64,000 nt of DNA, from the NCBI GenBank assembly GCA_029204225.1, contig CM055109.1, positions 5,277,053-5,341,052 of the forward strand, written 5' to 3'. The DNA is from Diphasiastrum complanatum (lineage: Eukaryota > Streptophyta > Lycopodiopsida > Lycopodiales > Lycopodiaceae). The notes beneath the pieces are model-generated. The model was given only the letters and a program-made list of their open reading frames with translations, was not told the DNA's origin and searched no databases. The translations under genes were made by a program, and so were the position numbers. Below, piece after piece: positions 37,583-49,248 of the stretch. Position 1 is the stretch's first letter. Every line of letters starts with the position of its first letter.

Positions 37583-38309
37583 TGTTGTGTCGTCTTCGTA
37601 GTATAGAGGGTCGTCGCTGGGAGCGACAACCTCGCCTTCACCTACATAGCAAGAAGAGAGAGAGAAGTTCCAAGTAGCGAGAGGCTTGGGAGGCCCGAGC
37701 ACCTTCCCCAAACTATTCGGTCGCTACTTAGAGAGAGGAAAGAAGAGAGAGAGGGAGTTCCTAGGTTGAGAAGGGCTTTGGGGGCTCGAGCACCTACCCA
37801 AAGCTATTATATCCCAACGTAGAGAGAGAGAGAGAGAGAGAAAAGAGAGCTCACCAAAGATGGTTGGGGCTATGGGGGCTCGTGCGCCTACCCATAGCTA
37901 TGCACCAATCACCCTTGGAGAGAGAGAGAGAGAAAGAGAGAGAGTGTGTGCTAAAAAGAAGAGAGCTTTATTGTGAAAAATGGAATATCCGTACAATGGA
38001 AAATGGCCTCCTTATATAGTTGAGGAGGGAGGGTCATCTTGGCTCTCATTGGCCTATTTACAATGGCATCCTAGCCCTTCAAACTAAATGAACTTCAATC
38101 TAATGGTTCATTAGGAAAAGGGCCAAACTCACATGATTCATGTAAGTTTGTGAGATTCTCTTTTAAATTAGAACCTTATGAACTTGACTTTGGGCTTTTT
38201 AATTAATTTATTCTACTAAGGCCCGAAGTCCTTTTATTCAAGTTCTATTTATCCGATTTGCGTGGTCACTGGATCGGTCTTATACACGCAGGAGGCCGGT
38301 GCCCTCACA
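37583..38309 (-). repeat. Gypsy 5' LTR (727 bp)
   Basis: On the minus strand it starts TGTGAGGGCACCGG at 38309 and ends GACACAACA at 37583. It contains a TATA box (CTATATAAGG, about 38010-38020) and an AATAAAG polyadenylation-type signal about 40 bases further on (37966-37972). Between these and the primer site are three degenerate units of about 90-120 bases, near 37680, 37770 and 37865. Each has GGG.GCTCGAGCACCTACCC followed by a GA run. Sequence next to the LTR end resembles the 5' part of tRNA-Asp (see findings). Confidence 0.85.
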
Positions 38310-38337
38310 CTTATTATTCTAACTGTACAATGTATTG

Positions 38338-38426
38338 TGGCAGGGCCCACTAGATAAGGCTTGGCCAACAGTATCTCAAGTGGTGGGACCCACTTGTTCA
38401 TTATTGTGCAGGAAATACCCACAACA
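38338..38426 (+). repeat. 3' end of a copia 5' LTR
   Basis: The segment ends ACCCACAACA and is followed at once by a primer-binding site and a copia gag, so it is the downstream end of a 5' LTR. The upstream part of that LTR is not visible; the minus gypsy LTR begins at 38309. A near-identical 89-base copy is at 34696-34784. Confidence 0.75.
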
Positions 38427-38437
38427 GTATCAGAGCC
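38427..38437 (+). promoter_or_regulatory. Primer-binding site, initiator tRNA-Met type
   Basis: GTATCAGAGCC follows the LTR end directly and precedes the gag ATG (38490) by about 50 bases. It is the usual plant copia layout. Confidence 0.8.
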
Positions 38438-38489
38438 TACAGGTTATCACTACTGATATCTGAATAAGTGATTCTCTAGGCAACACAAT

Positions 38490-41400
38490 ATGGCTACAAC
38501 GATCCAGACAAGAGTAGCAATCAATCTTAATGGCACAAACTACAGGATATGGAAATTCAAAATCAAAACACTTTTGAAGGGCGAAGGCATCTGGTCAGTG
38601 ACCGAACTCTCAGAGGTGTAGCCTAGAGCTGAATGGATAAGAAAGGATGAGCGTGCAATGGCGATCATTGTTTCGTCCATCAACGAGAATCTACTCATGC
38701 AGATTGAAGACTGCGAAAGCAGCCATGCAACGTGAGAATGATTAAACAGAAGTACAAAGTGAGGACTGCAACTTCAGTGATGCATCTTCACAATCAGCTG
38801 CAATCCATATGATGGGATAGCAACCAGTTGGACCAGCATGTTGAGAAGATCAGAACGATCTTTGCTCAACTCGCTGCATCAGGACAGAAGCACCAGGTCC
38901 CAGCACCACAACAGCTAATGTACTTCATGAAGTCTCTACCGACGTCCTATCAGCCATTGAGAATGCTCATACTAAGTCTACCGGATATGACATTCAACAA
39001 AGCGATCAGTCTTGTCGCTGATGAGAGACTGATGAGGGACGAAGGAGAAGGAAGCAGTGATCAAGAGAAAGCTCTCTTCACAAAAGGAAAGAACAAGAAC
39101 AAGAACAAACCCAGATTCGACAAGACAAAGTCCTCGAATCAATAATCTTCTTCCTATGATCACTGTCACAAACCAGGCCATACTACCAACAAATGCTGGT
39201 TCAATCCAGCAATACCTTGCATGCACTGCAAGAAGAAGGGGCACTCTGCATACGATTGCAGATTCAACCCAAAAAGAAAGAACAAAGTTGAGAAAGCAAA
39301 TGTTGCAGAGTCATCCAACGATGCAGATAGAGGTGATGAAGCCTTCACGATACTTGATGAAGCTTCAACGAGCTACACCGAACAAGACTACGATGTAGTC
39401 ATTGATTCGGGAACAACATCACACATCACCTGCACTTGAAAATCTTGATCGACTTCAGAGAACTTGAAAACAACAGAGCAGTGATTCTAGGTGATGGGAG
39501 CAGACATGATGTCAAAGGCATCAAGACTCTACAACTGCAAACACTGTCAGGTCAAGCAGAGCTGCCAGGAGCACTCTACGTGCCTTCACTGAGAAAAGAT
39601 CTGCTATCAGTCTCCAAGATGGCAGATTTTGGAATTCGAGTTTTATTCGATGGCAATACATGCCGCATGATCGAGAAAACGACAAACAAATTGCTGACGA
39701 TTGGATGCAGAGAAGGAAACCTCTACCAAGCCAAGATAATCAGCAATTTTGATAGCATATTAAATGCATCAGAGAATGAAGATCAGCTCTGCACTGGAGA
39801 ATGTATCATCTGAACATGAGGAGCCTATATGACATGTGAAAGAAGGACATAGTCACAGGTTTAAAGATATCACAGCCCGATACTAAGTTCTACAAAGCCT
39901 GTCAAAAAGGCAAGCAGCATCGAAATCCATTCACACATGAGGGAAGAAAGCCAAAGAAGTTCTTGAGCTCGTTCACTCTGATGTCTGTGGACCGATGAAA
40001 ATGGCTTCGCTCTCAGGATCGAGGTATTTCCTGACGTTCATAGATTATTACAGCCAGATGACTACGATCTACTACCTAAAGAAAAAATCTGAAGTGTTCG
40101 ACTCTTTCAAAAAGTTCATGGCATTTGTAGAGCGACACACCTCAAAGAAGACTCAGATCATCGGATTTGACAATGGAGGTGAGTACAAGAGCAAAGAATT
40201 TTCAAAATTCTGCCAAGAACAAGGGACAGAGCATCAGTTCACTCCTGCGTACACACCAGAATATAATGGTGTCGCAGAAAGAAGAAACATGATGCTAGTC
40301 GAAGGAGCCAGATGCATGATAGCACAAGCTCAATTGTCAAGTCAATTCTGGGCTGAGGCAATAGCTGCAGCAGTACACCTGTAGAACAGATCAACAACGA
40401 CAACGCTGAAAAATAAGACACCGTACGAGATGTGGACAGGTAGAAAACCTGATCTATCATACGTACGTGTGTTTTGATGTGCAGCATACAAGCACATTCC
40501 AAAAGAAAAAAGAAACAAACTCGATGATAAATCAGAGCAAACAATCATGGTCGAGTACTCGAACAGATCACAAGTATACAGACTATACAATCCAACCACG
40601 AAGAAGGTTGTTTCGAGTAGAGATGTGAAGTTCGATGAGTCCACATTCTCTAGACTAAAACATGAAAGAGGCCATGAGATCTTCACACTGTAGCCAATTC
40701 AAGAGGGAGATCGAGGACAGACGTCAAATCAGAATGTTGAGCCACGGACTCCAGAGCAGCAGGAAACAGAAGATCAACCCCACAAACAAGAAACGTTCAA
40801 GCAGCGACGAAACGAACCCAGAAGGTCGACAAGACAAAAAAGCCCTCCAGACTGTTACGCTGAAAATCTTCAGTGGAGCGAAGACACGCAATTCGAGTAC
40901 TGCAACTTCACTGAAGAGCCAACAATATACTAAGAACTTCTCCAGAGTCCAAAGAGAGAATTCTGAAAGCAGACAATGTTAGAAGAGATTGAGTCGATGA
41001 GGCGAAACGAGGCATGGACGCTAGAGCCACTGCCAGAAAACAGAAAGATCGTCGACTGCAAGTGGGTGTACAAGAAGAAAATGAAATCAGATGGCACTGT
41101 TGGCCGTTACAAGGCAAGGCTTGTCGTGAAAGGCTACACACAAAGATATGGTATTGATTATTTCGACACATATTCGTCGATCGTCAAAATGACAAGCATA
41201 CGACTGCTCCTTGCATACACTACACAACACAATCTGGAAATTCACCAGATTGATGTGAAGACACCCTTTCTCCACAGAGATCTAGAGGAAGAAATCTTCG
41301 TGAAACATCCTGAAGGATTTGAAGACTTCGACAATCGACAATATATCTTTCGACTGCATAGATGCATTTATGGTCTAAAGCAGGCATCACGAGCTTGGTA

Positions 41401-42595
41401 CAAGAAGCTCGATGGTCTTCTGAAGTCTCTAGACTTCAATCGTATACAACCAAACTGTAATGTCTACATAAAAATAGTAGGAAAAGATTTTGTGATACTG
41501 ACTATTTTTGTGAATGATTCCCTTATGACAAGTAACTCCTTGATGCTAATCGAGGACAAGAAGAGTCAGATTTCTGAGAATTATGAAATCACAGATCTAG
41601 GAGAAGCAACAAAATTTATCGAGCTGTAGATCAGAAGAGATCGAATAAAAGACGAAATGCACTTGAGTCAGTCAAAATATGCCAGAAAAGTGTTGAAGCA
41701 GTATCACATGATGGACTGCAAAGAAAAGGCCACACCAATGATAGCTGGAGCCAAGCTGACAAAGCAAGATTGTCCGAAAACAGAAGAAAATAGAAGATGG
41801 AAGGTATACCCTACCAAAACCTAATCGGTAGTCTGATGTACCTTACAATTTGTACCAGACCCGATCTAGCTTTCTGTTTATGCTTTAAGCTACTTCTCTT
41901 CCAACCCTTGCATGGCACATTGGCAAATGGCAAAACGAATCCTACAATATCTTAAGGGTACCCAAAACATGGGATTAACCTACAGAGTAGAAAACGAAAG
42001 AAAAGGATTCGAGTTGCACCACTACAATGATGCAAGTTGGGCGAGCTGCAAAGATGACAACAAGTCCATAACTGGAGGATGTTCAATAGCGTGCGGAGTA
42101 GCAATCAGCTGGATATGTAAAAAACAAACCTTGGTAGCTCAATCCTCTTGCGCAGCTGAATATGTCGCAGCTTCAAAGGTGATGAACGAGGTAGTTTGGT
42201 TGCGGATGATGCTGGAGGCAATTGGGATATCACAAGGAGGACCATGCACGATGATAATGGATTCTCAGAGTGCCATTTATCTGTCCCAAGATCTTGTCTT
42301 CCATTCCAAGACAAAACACATACATCTGAAATACCATCACATTCGAGATTTGATCTCGAAAGGAGAGCTCCACATCCAGTACATGAAGTCTGAAGACATG
42401 ATTGCGGATCTGCTCACGAAGCCGCTCGACAAGCCACTCATCGCAAAGCAAAGAAACGCAATTGGATTAAACGTGCAAAGCTGCAAGGTTCAAGAGGGAG
42501 TGTCATGCATGAAAGTTTGCCAACGAGCAGAACACAGTGAAAAAAAGCAAAGTGTCAAGCCGCCAACGAGTTGGACACTAATCATCTCGCTCTAA
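38490..42595 (+). pseudogene. Nearly full-length Ty1/copia gag-pol, inactive
   Basis: All copia domains are present in order but broken by stops and shifts. Gag begins at ATG 38490 (MATTIQTRVAINLNG); a UBN2-type Gag body runs to about 39100. Two zinc knuckles follow (CHKPGHTTNKC and CMHCKKKGHSAYDC, 39160-39260). The protease active site is IDSGTTSHIT near 39405. Integrase has VHSDVCGP, GFDNGGEY and EYNGVAERRN, so the catalytic Asp, Asp and Glu are all retained (39970-40290). RT (40976-41627) has the KARLVVKGYTQ and IYGLKQASRAWY motifs, but the YVDD box reads FVND, replacing a catalytic Asp by Asn (codon 41513). RNase H spans 41630-42480 (AQSSCAAEYVAAS, SKTKHIHLKYHHIRD, DLLTKPLDKP). Stops at about 38618, 39142, 39428, 39811, 40382 and 41627 confirm it is dead. 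Confidence 0.93.
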
Positions 42596-42697
42596 AAATC
42601 AAACTGATAATATAGTTCCTCTCTCTTGTGCATTTCCTTGTCTTGCATTGTCTTGATTGCTAGAATGTTTTCTATTCTGTGATTTGTAGTCGCGTGT
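42501..42697 (+). repeat. Start of the copia 3' LTR, truncated
   Basis: A purine tract (AAGAGGGAG, 42492-42500) leads into TGTCATGCATGAAAG after the RNase H end. The LTR is cut off by about 42700, where a minus-strand copia copy begins, so the sequence expected from the 5' LTR end (38338-38426) is absent. Confidence 0.65.
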
Positions 42698-44860
42698 CTA
42701 GGATCTCGCACGCTTCCGCATAAGAAAATTCAAAGGAAACAAAATCATTCGCGATACAAAAACACACTTGTTCGCGACAAGTTGATCAACGAAGTTGGAC
42801 ACTTCGGTTCTTTGGTTTAGGGTCTTTGGTTCTTCTGATGAAATCCAGAATGATTGAGGTGTATACCTCTCAGAAACTCTTCGAGTCCGTAAGGATCTTC
42901 GAACATTCGGTTGACCAAGATGCGATGGTGCTTCTTCTTGAATTTCTCCAGATCTGCTCGAGCTAGCTTGATCTGGTCTGGTGATAGGTATTATCAGCTG
43001 CTCGGCTTCTATAGCTGTAGCTGCAGGTTCTGTACAAGAAGCATTATCGTTGGAAGATTCCATGCTACATAAAATAGGATGAAATGACATAGCATCATTT
43101 ATCGATGGTTGTTTATAATCATAGTATATATGTTCTTGGAAAATTACATCCCTAGAGACAAATGCTACATCGGTGGATGGATCATAAACTTTGTAAGCTT
43201 TATGCTCATCAGGATAGCCAATGAAAATACATTTATTTGTCCTATGATCCAGCTTCTTCCCAAGTTGTTTGGAATGTGAATAAAACATACACAGCCAAAG
43301 ATTTTTAAATGGTTGACACTAGGCTTGTGCCCATGCCATATTTCATAAGGAGTTTTATTGTTGACGGCTTTAGTGCTGGATCTGTTTTGTACATAACAGG
43401 TTGTGGCAGTAGCTTCTACCAAGAATTTCGCAAGGATTGGTGTAGCATGGATCTGGCTGAGTTGAGAAGTGTTCAATTCTTCTTTTCTGCAATTCCATTC
43501 TGTTGAGGAGAATAGGAAGTTGTGAACTGTCTTCGAATGCCATGTTCGGCCAGGTAGTCGAACATCTCGTTGGAGAGGTATTTGTTGCAACCATCACTTT
43601 GGAGAGCTTTCACTTTTGTAGACATTTGTGTCTCAGACATGGCCTTGAATCTTTTGAAGCATTCAAAGGCTTCTGATTTGTGCTTAATGAACATGATTGT
43701 AGACCATCTAAGATAATCATCTATGAATGTGATAAAATAAATTGCATCTCCTAAGGATGGAGTTGGCATTGGACCACAAAGATTGTACAAGATCTAATAC
43801 ATGCTTTGTTTTGATAGAATGTGATTTGGGAAACTTGCTTCTAGAGTGTTTGCCATAGATGCAGGATTCACAAAAGAAAGATTTCCTATCTAATGAATCA
43901 GGAAAATGCAATCCGTCAACCAGATTATTACAATGCATATAAGAAAGTAACCTTATATTCACGTGTCCAAATCAACTATGCCACAAAATAGCATTATCGA
44001 TTACATTTTTATGAGAGATAGTAGGTAATGCAAATGAATCAGAGAGTACGTATAGATTTCCGACTCTGGTACACGTAGTCAGAGTAGTGTCTTCATTGAA
44101 GATTGTACATTGTTCAGAAAATGAAGTCGGACACTTCGATTGATGAACGAAGTTGTCAAAGAAGTCAGAGACTTTGGTGACTTCGGATGATGGAAGAAGT
44201 CAAATGACTTGATTGTTGAAGAAGTCGAAGACTTCGAAGACTTCGAGTGATGGAAGAAGTCGAGTGACTTGATTGCTGAAGAAGTCAAAGACTTCGAAGA
44301 CTTCGAGTGATGGAAGAAGTCGAGTGACTTGATTGCTGAAGAAGTCAAAGATTTCGGAGACTTCGAGTGATGGAAGAAGTCGAGTGACTTGATTGCTGAA
44401 GAAGTCGAAGACTTCGGAGACTTCGAGTGATGGAAGAAGTCGAGTGACTTGATGTTGAAGAAGTCGAAGTCGAGTGACTGAAATAAGTCAGTCACTTTGG
44501 TTGATCAACGAAGTTGGACACTTCAGTTGATGAACAAAGTTGTCGAGGAAGTCGGAGACTTCGAAGACTTTGATGTCGATGTCGAGTAACTTGATTGTTG
44601 AAGAAGTCGAAGGTGATTAGGCCTTTGATGTTCTTCATGAATCTTTGACATTCAAATGTAGAATTAGATGGGGATGGAGACCCTTTGATGTAGTTCAGCC
44701 GAAAAATCGATGAAGTTGACTTCGACTGATTCGTCGACTCTGTGTAAAATTGCAAGTTGTCGAACTGCGAGCAGAAACCCATGTATTTTACCAGGTATTA
44801 TTCAAGGAGACAACTATGGACTTTATTTTCAACAATTGGCATGTCCATGTAGGCCATTGA
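42698..44860 (-). pseudogene. Second Ty1/copia element (gag to integrase linker), inverted
   Basis: Reads from about 44860 down to 42698, tail-to-tail with the plus copia. The Gag end is near 44860-44500 and is followed by a 60-bp coding repeat (44161-44460). The pre-integrase part is near 43960-43800 (NLVDGLHFPDSLD, FFCESCIYGKHSRSKFP). Integrase follows at 43790-43300 with FITFIDDYLRWS, ALQSDGCNKYLS (second catalytic Asp) and SYSPQQNGIAEKKN (Glu). The C-terminal part (PSVNHLKIFGCVCF, SYPDEHKAYKVYDPST-like, SRDVIFQE) and an RRSLRTRRVSERYTP linker end the pol reading. No RT is left. Several stops and shifts. Confidence 0.88.
44161..44460 (-). repeat. Five-unit 60-bp coding tandem repeat
   Basis: Five units start at 44161, 44221, 44281, 44341 and 44401. 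Units 2-5 are about 95% identical by eye; unit 1 is more diverged. Each carries GAAGTCGAAGACTTC-type words, so every unit is itself rich in GAAGTC/GACTTC inverted repeats. The minus-strand frame reads through (44495-44079) as a 20-residue repeat with core KSLDFFHHSKSPKS. Variant pieces (GTTGGACACTTC words) recur near 44122, 44503-44530 and 42783. Confidence 0.95.
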
Positions 44861-46426
44861 CGTACCTATGTAGATGATGGTGCAGGTCTGTGAGAGGATA
44901 TAGGCACTTTTGCATCCCCCTTGGGGTTCTTACCTTTATCATGTAATTTTTCAGTGCACAAGATTATCAATCTCTAATTTATGTACTTTTCCAATAGAAT
45001 ATAGGGAATATTCAACTACATCATACTTTGAGTTCGTTTAAACTTTTGATTTTGATATCAAGCATTGTCCTGACGAAAGTATTGTTGTCGCTAAGGCTTT
45101 TCCCTGTCCTTCTGTATACCATTTACAATTCTCATCTTGATTTGTTTTACTTTATATAGACACTTCCTCAACATGGGCAACTATGAGCCATTTGTCAAAC
45201 AAAGTCGCCTATCCATTCACCCAAAGCTCCTTTGTGATACTTTTCATTCTCCTGTTCCATTCACAAAAAATTCAGCAACTTAGCTACATGGTATTATAGT
45301 CCTTATCTCATTCTTGAAAAGCTTATTCCAATGAAATATGTTTACAACTTCCCACCACCATATACACACATGCAACAACTTTTAATTCATTGAGCTACTT
45401 GGCAATGATGAACCTTGTGATGTTGAGATGTCCAAAATTTTGCACTTATGTCTAGACTTTTGTCTGTTGCAATATTTCAACACATTCAACTTCAATGCAA
45501 AGTCCCATTTTTGTTCAAAGGATGGCCCAATGTATATGGGAACCTAATGATGCTTTCAATCATGGTCCTTTTTTATAGAATCAAGCTCAAAATCTTGATG
45601 TTGTCATTCAATCAAAAATTCTATTGGTTAAGCAAAAAAATGAGGTCATTGTTTGTTATGTAGGGGGGAGTTTACAAAATATCAACTAGGCTTCCTTAAT
45701 AAAATATTGGCAATTGGATGTCTTTTGAATTCTTTGTTACTTGAGGCCTTAAAAGATATATAATTTCCTAAACCATGATCTTGATAGGTTTGGCATCATC
45801 TTAGATCATTTGAGCTAAACAAAAGGACTGCAAAATTTATACAAAGTGACATTTTGATAGTGCAAAAGCTCTTGAAGGACAGGTTTACTTATCAAGTAGT
45901 GCTTTTGGAGGAGAGTTTCTAGATCAGCCGAGGAAGAAGAAACCTAAACTTCCAAGTAGGACCTAGAAACTAATAATCTATTAATAGCCTCCAACCTTGC
46001 TCATTTGGTCGATTTTATGATTGGGGTGTTTGTCATATTTGATCTTTGTTCGAGAAAAGTTATACCAACATTTTGCTAATCTTTTTTGTTGTTATCTTAT
46101 GGATTAGTTATTCCTGTGTTTTAACAATTTTTGCATTTTTACTGCTTTTGTTTAAACTTTGTTTGTAACCACCAAAAACTTGAGTAAAAAGTATGTTTTC
46201 TTTGTCAATACTACAAAAAGTTTGTTCAAATTGGGTTCTAGATCATAGAAATGACTTATGTTAGTTTCACACTATTGACAAACCTAGAAGTTCTTTTGCA
46301 GTCTAGTACATATTCACATCTAGATTTTGAAAGTTAGTCTTCAATGCATTGATAGGGGAAAAGCCTACAAGAAAAAGAAAGATGTTATGGAAGTGGCCCT
46401 TGGACATGAAGAGATTCCCAAACTCA

Positions 46427-46430
<4 letters not shown>
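44861..46430. other. Gene-poor stretch
   Basis: No gene recognised. A 71-codon open frame at 45448-45663 (+) and short open segments on the plus strand near 45780-45920 look faintly protein-like but have no recognisable domain. Confidence 0.35.

Positions 46431-46492
<62 letters not shown>
46431..46492. repeat. Compound TA/GA microsatellite
   Basis: About 17-18 TA units followed by about 13 GA units, the same order and strand as at 24901-24999. Confidence 0.98.
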
Positions 46493-46497
<5 letters not shown>

Positions 46498-46659
46498 TTG
46501 GTTACCTGCAAATTGAGTTTCTCAATCCTTTTTTGTTGCTTTAACCAAGTTGCACCTCCAACCTACAAAATGATAAAATAAACGAAAATAAGCTACTTGT
46601 AATATGCCTCGAATGGATCTTAAACATGCATTTTGAAATATGTTAGTGATATATAAGTG

Positions 46660-47645
46660 TACTATAGGAGGAATTATGATCAATCATGTGTGCTACTTAG
46701 GATAAAAGCTTGCATATCTTGTAGAAAACAATTGCATATTGATTCTTCATATTCATATCCAATTGTTTATCTTTAAAAACAACTACTTAGTTTAGCTTGG
46801 AAATTCAGATTAAAACATCTTCTAAGCTAACATTGCTTTTGAAAGCATGTTACCTTTTACTCATTTAAATTCATTGAATCCCATCTTGTGGGACTAGTCC
46901 TATGGTAACAAATGATTGACAATCATCAAAACAACCTCTTACCATGAGGGAGCCAACTATTTGTAAAAGTTGGCAAGCATGGGATTAGCATGCGATAGAC
47001 AATAGTGATTGTGTAGGTGTAAATACAAGCAATTGCCATCAATCAAGTGTGCTACTAGGATAAAAAGCTTACATATTTTGTACAAAATAAATGGCTATTG
47101 GTTCCAAAGCATCATATCTCTTTGTTCACCTTTGACAACAATTACTTAGTTTTGCTTGGAAATTTAGATGAAAACATGTTCTAAGATAACCTTGCTTTGG
47201 AACCATTTAGATTCCTTATATCCCATCTTGTCTTGCAAAGCCTAGTCCTATGTTCACAAGTAGTTGAGAATCATTAAAACAGCTTCTTCCCACTTGGAGC
47301 CAACTATTTGTAACTTTTAGTAAGTACGGGACTACAATGTGATGGACGATTGTGATCGTATAGGTGTAAACTATGAGCAATTCTGATTAATCATATGTGT
47401 TAAAAAAGAATAAAAACCTATATATTTTGCACAAGACAACCACCCTTAGGTTCCAAAGTATCATATCCCTTTGTTTGCCTTAGATAACAACTACTTGGTT
47501 TCGCTTGGAAACATAGATGAAATGTGTTCTCGGCTAACTATAATTTTAGAAGCATGTTACCTTTCTTCTCATTAGCATTTGAATCCCATATTTTCATGTA
47601 AATAATGTGACTAGTCTCATGGTGACACGTAGCTCACAAATTTTG
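46660..47645. repeat. Tandem array, about 350-360-bp period
   Basis: Nearly three diverged units are aligned by the phrase CAATCATGTGTGCTACTTAGG near 46679, 47040 and 47389. Also shared in order are GGTTCCAAAG.ATCATATC, TTTGCTTGGAAA, GATGAAA..TGTTCT, AATCCCATCTTGT, GAGCCAACTATTTGTAA and GATTGTG. Indels give slightly different lengths. No coding frame is conserved among units. Confidence 0.8.
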
Positions 47646-48157
47646 GATCAAACATGAGGTAGGAGTTGGGCTTGATGGAAAACTCAATTGTAAAAAAATT
47701 CAATCTTCTAACTTTTGACTAATATTTTCCAGGTCAACATTTGATGAATTTAAAGCATGTTCATCACTTCCATAGGAAGATCTCTCTTCTTCTCATGTGA
47801 TTGAGCCCATTGTTAGTTTTTCTCTTTTTTCTATTCATGCTTGAGTAATGTTTAAAAATGTGTACTACAGGGTTGGTGATTAAATATTCCAATATCCAAT
47901 TCACTCTCGAAATCAAGTAGACTCAGCCTTCAATAGTTTAAGATGGTAAGTGCTTTTGCTTGATGAAATATTTTCCTGCATATCATTTTTTCTTTGCCCT
48001 TCACAACAAGGTGAGTTGGGCAGAGTTGTTTATCGTAGCCAGGAAGGCAGGGACTAAAAAGCCCCAATTATTGCAACATTGACATGTAAGAGCCTTATGC
48101 TCCATGTTTAGGCTTGGCCAATTACTTCATTTATAGTGTACACTTGTACAAATTCAT
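47646..48157. other. Sequence without a recognised gene
   Basis: AT-rich, no domain-bearing frame, no LTR end noted. Confidence 0.35.
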
Positions 48158-48463
48158 CTAGTACCCATTAGTGTGCGAGTGCAGCATGCAAGGCAATATG
48201 GTTACAAAGGATTCTACATGACCTTCATATGGAACAGGAAACACCGACAGTAATTCAATGTGAGAACCTGATTGCATCAAGTTGGCAAAGAATCCGGTTT
48301 TCACAACAGATCCAAATATATTGAAGTACAACAACATTTCATCATAGAGAAACTTCATATACATGAAGTTGAGCTTATCTATTTTCCTACAGAAGAACAA
48401 GTTGCATAAATTTTTACTAAGAAACTTGAGTATCTGAAAGGGCATAAAGGGGATAAAAAACAA
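48158..48463 (-). CDS. Hypothetical, 101 codons, possibly exonic
   Basis: An open minus-strand frame with protein-like composition, aromatic and hydrophobic (segments FLYDEMLLYFNIFGSVVKTG and HIELLSVFPVPYEGHVESF). On that strand a possible 3' splice site (TTCTTCTGTAG|G near 48384) precedes the best part, so the real exon, if any, may be shorter than the open frame. It is 3.6 kb downstream, on the same strand, of the exon-like pair at 52.0-52.9 kb, and could belong to the same gene. I do not recognise the family. Confidence 0.25.
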   Translation of the reverse strand: MFFIPFMPFQILKFLSKNLCNLFFCRKIDKLNFMYMKFLYDEMLLYFNIFGSVVKTGFFANLMQSGSHIELLSVFPVPYEGHVESFVTILPCMLHSHTNGY

Positions 48464-49248
48464 CTACACTCAAAAGTTATGCAAGTCAATGTCAAAGAAA
48501 TTTTTTGCTTAAATGCTAGTGGTATCATATTGGTTTCGATACATTAAAGATGATAGCAAAATAGACTAGACTATGATAATGAGTTTTGATAGATTAAAGA
48601 CGATTGCAAAATAGAAAAAGTTATGAAGTTTAATATTTTGTCATTTGCTATTAGCTTAATGATTCTCATCTAAAATGAGCAACAGACAATCTAGTTCTAC
48701 AAGTTTATTTTATTTATCAAGTTGATTATGACATTTTCAATGTCTCTTCATTTTTATTGAATGATCACTACCAAAGAAAAGAGAATTCCATAATCAAACA
48801 ACGACAATCAAGCTAATCACTTGAGAAAACTAGTTCTTCAAAGGATGATTCCAAGGCTCATCTCCTCATCAAAATAGCCCCAATAGTGTGGAATGTATAG
48901 CTTAAAGTACTCAAACTAAAACTAACACATAGGTTAACTCTCTCCCACTGAAGATGTTTTGTTAAATGCTATTAATTTTTGGAAAGTGAGACAAATTAAA
49001 TTGGATGATCTCTTATATTCAGAGATCTGGCTAGTCAGAAGATGTTATTCCCTTTGGTGTATCCCCATTGATCTAGAAAAAAAAAAAGCTCAAATGGTTT
49101 CTCAAGCGAATATTGGAGCCTACAAGCCCTGGTTAGAACTAGCCCACCCCCTTCCTTTAAAAAAAAAAATCAAATCTTTGTCCCAACTCTTGAGAAGTTT
49201 AGAGAACTTATAGGAATGATAGATTACAAAATTAACACTCAGGGAAAG
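48464..49248. other. Sequence without a recognised gene
   Basis: Contains a two-copy 52-base duplication near 48537 and 48589 (GATACATTAAAGATGAT / GATAGATTAAAGACGAT). No supported gene. Confidence 0.35.

Noticed and set aside
37564-37625. A functional tRNA-Asp gene
   Set aside because: Only the 3' acceptor end and a 5'-like segment are present, in the wrong order, with no anticodon stem; it fits a primer-binding site instead.
44079-44495. A host Ser/Lys-rich repeat protein
   Set aside because: The frame lies between Gag and integrase of a minus-strand copia element on the same strand, so it is part of that element.
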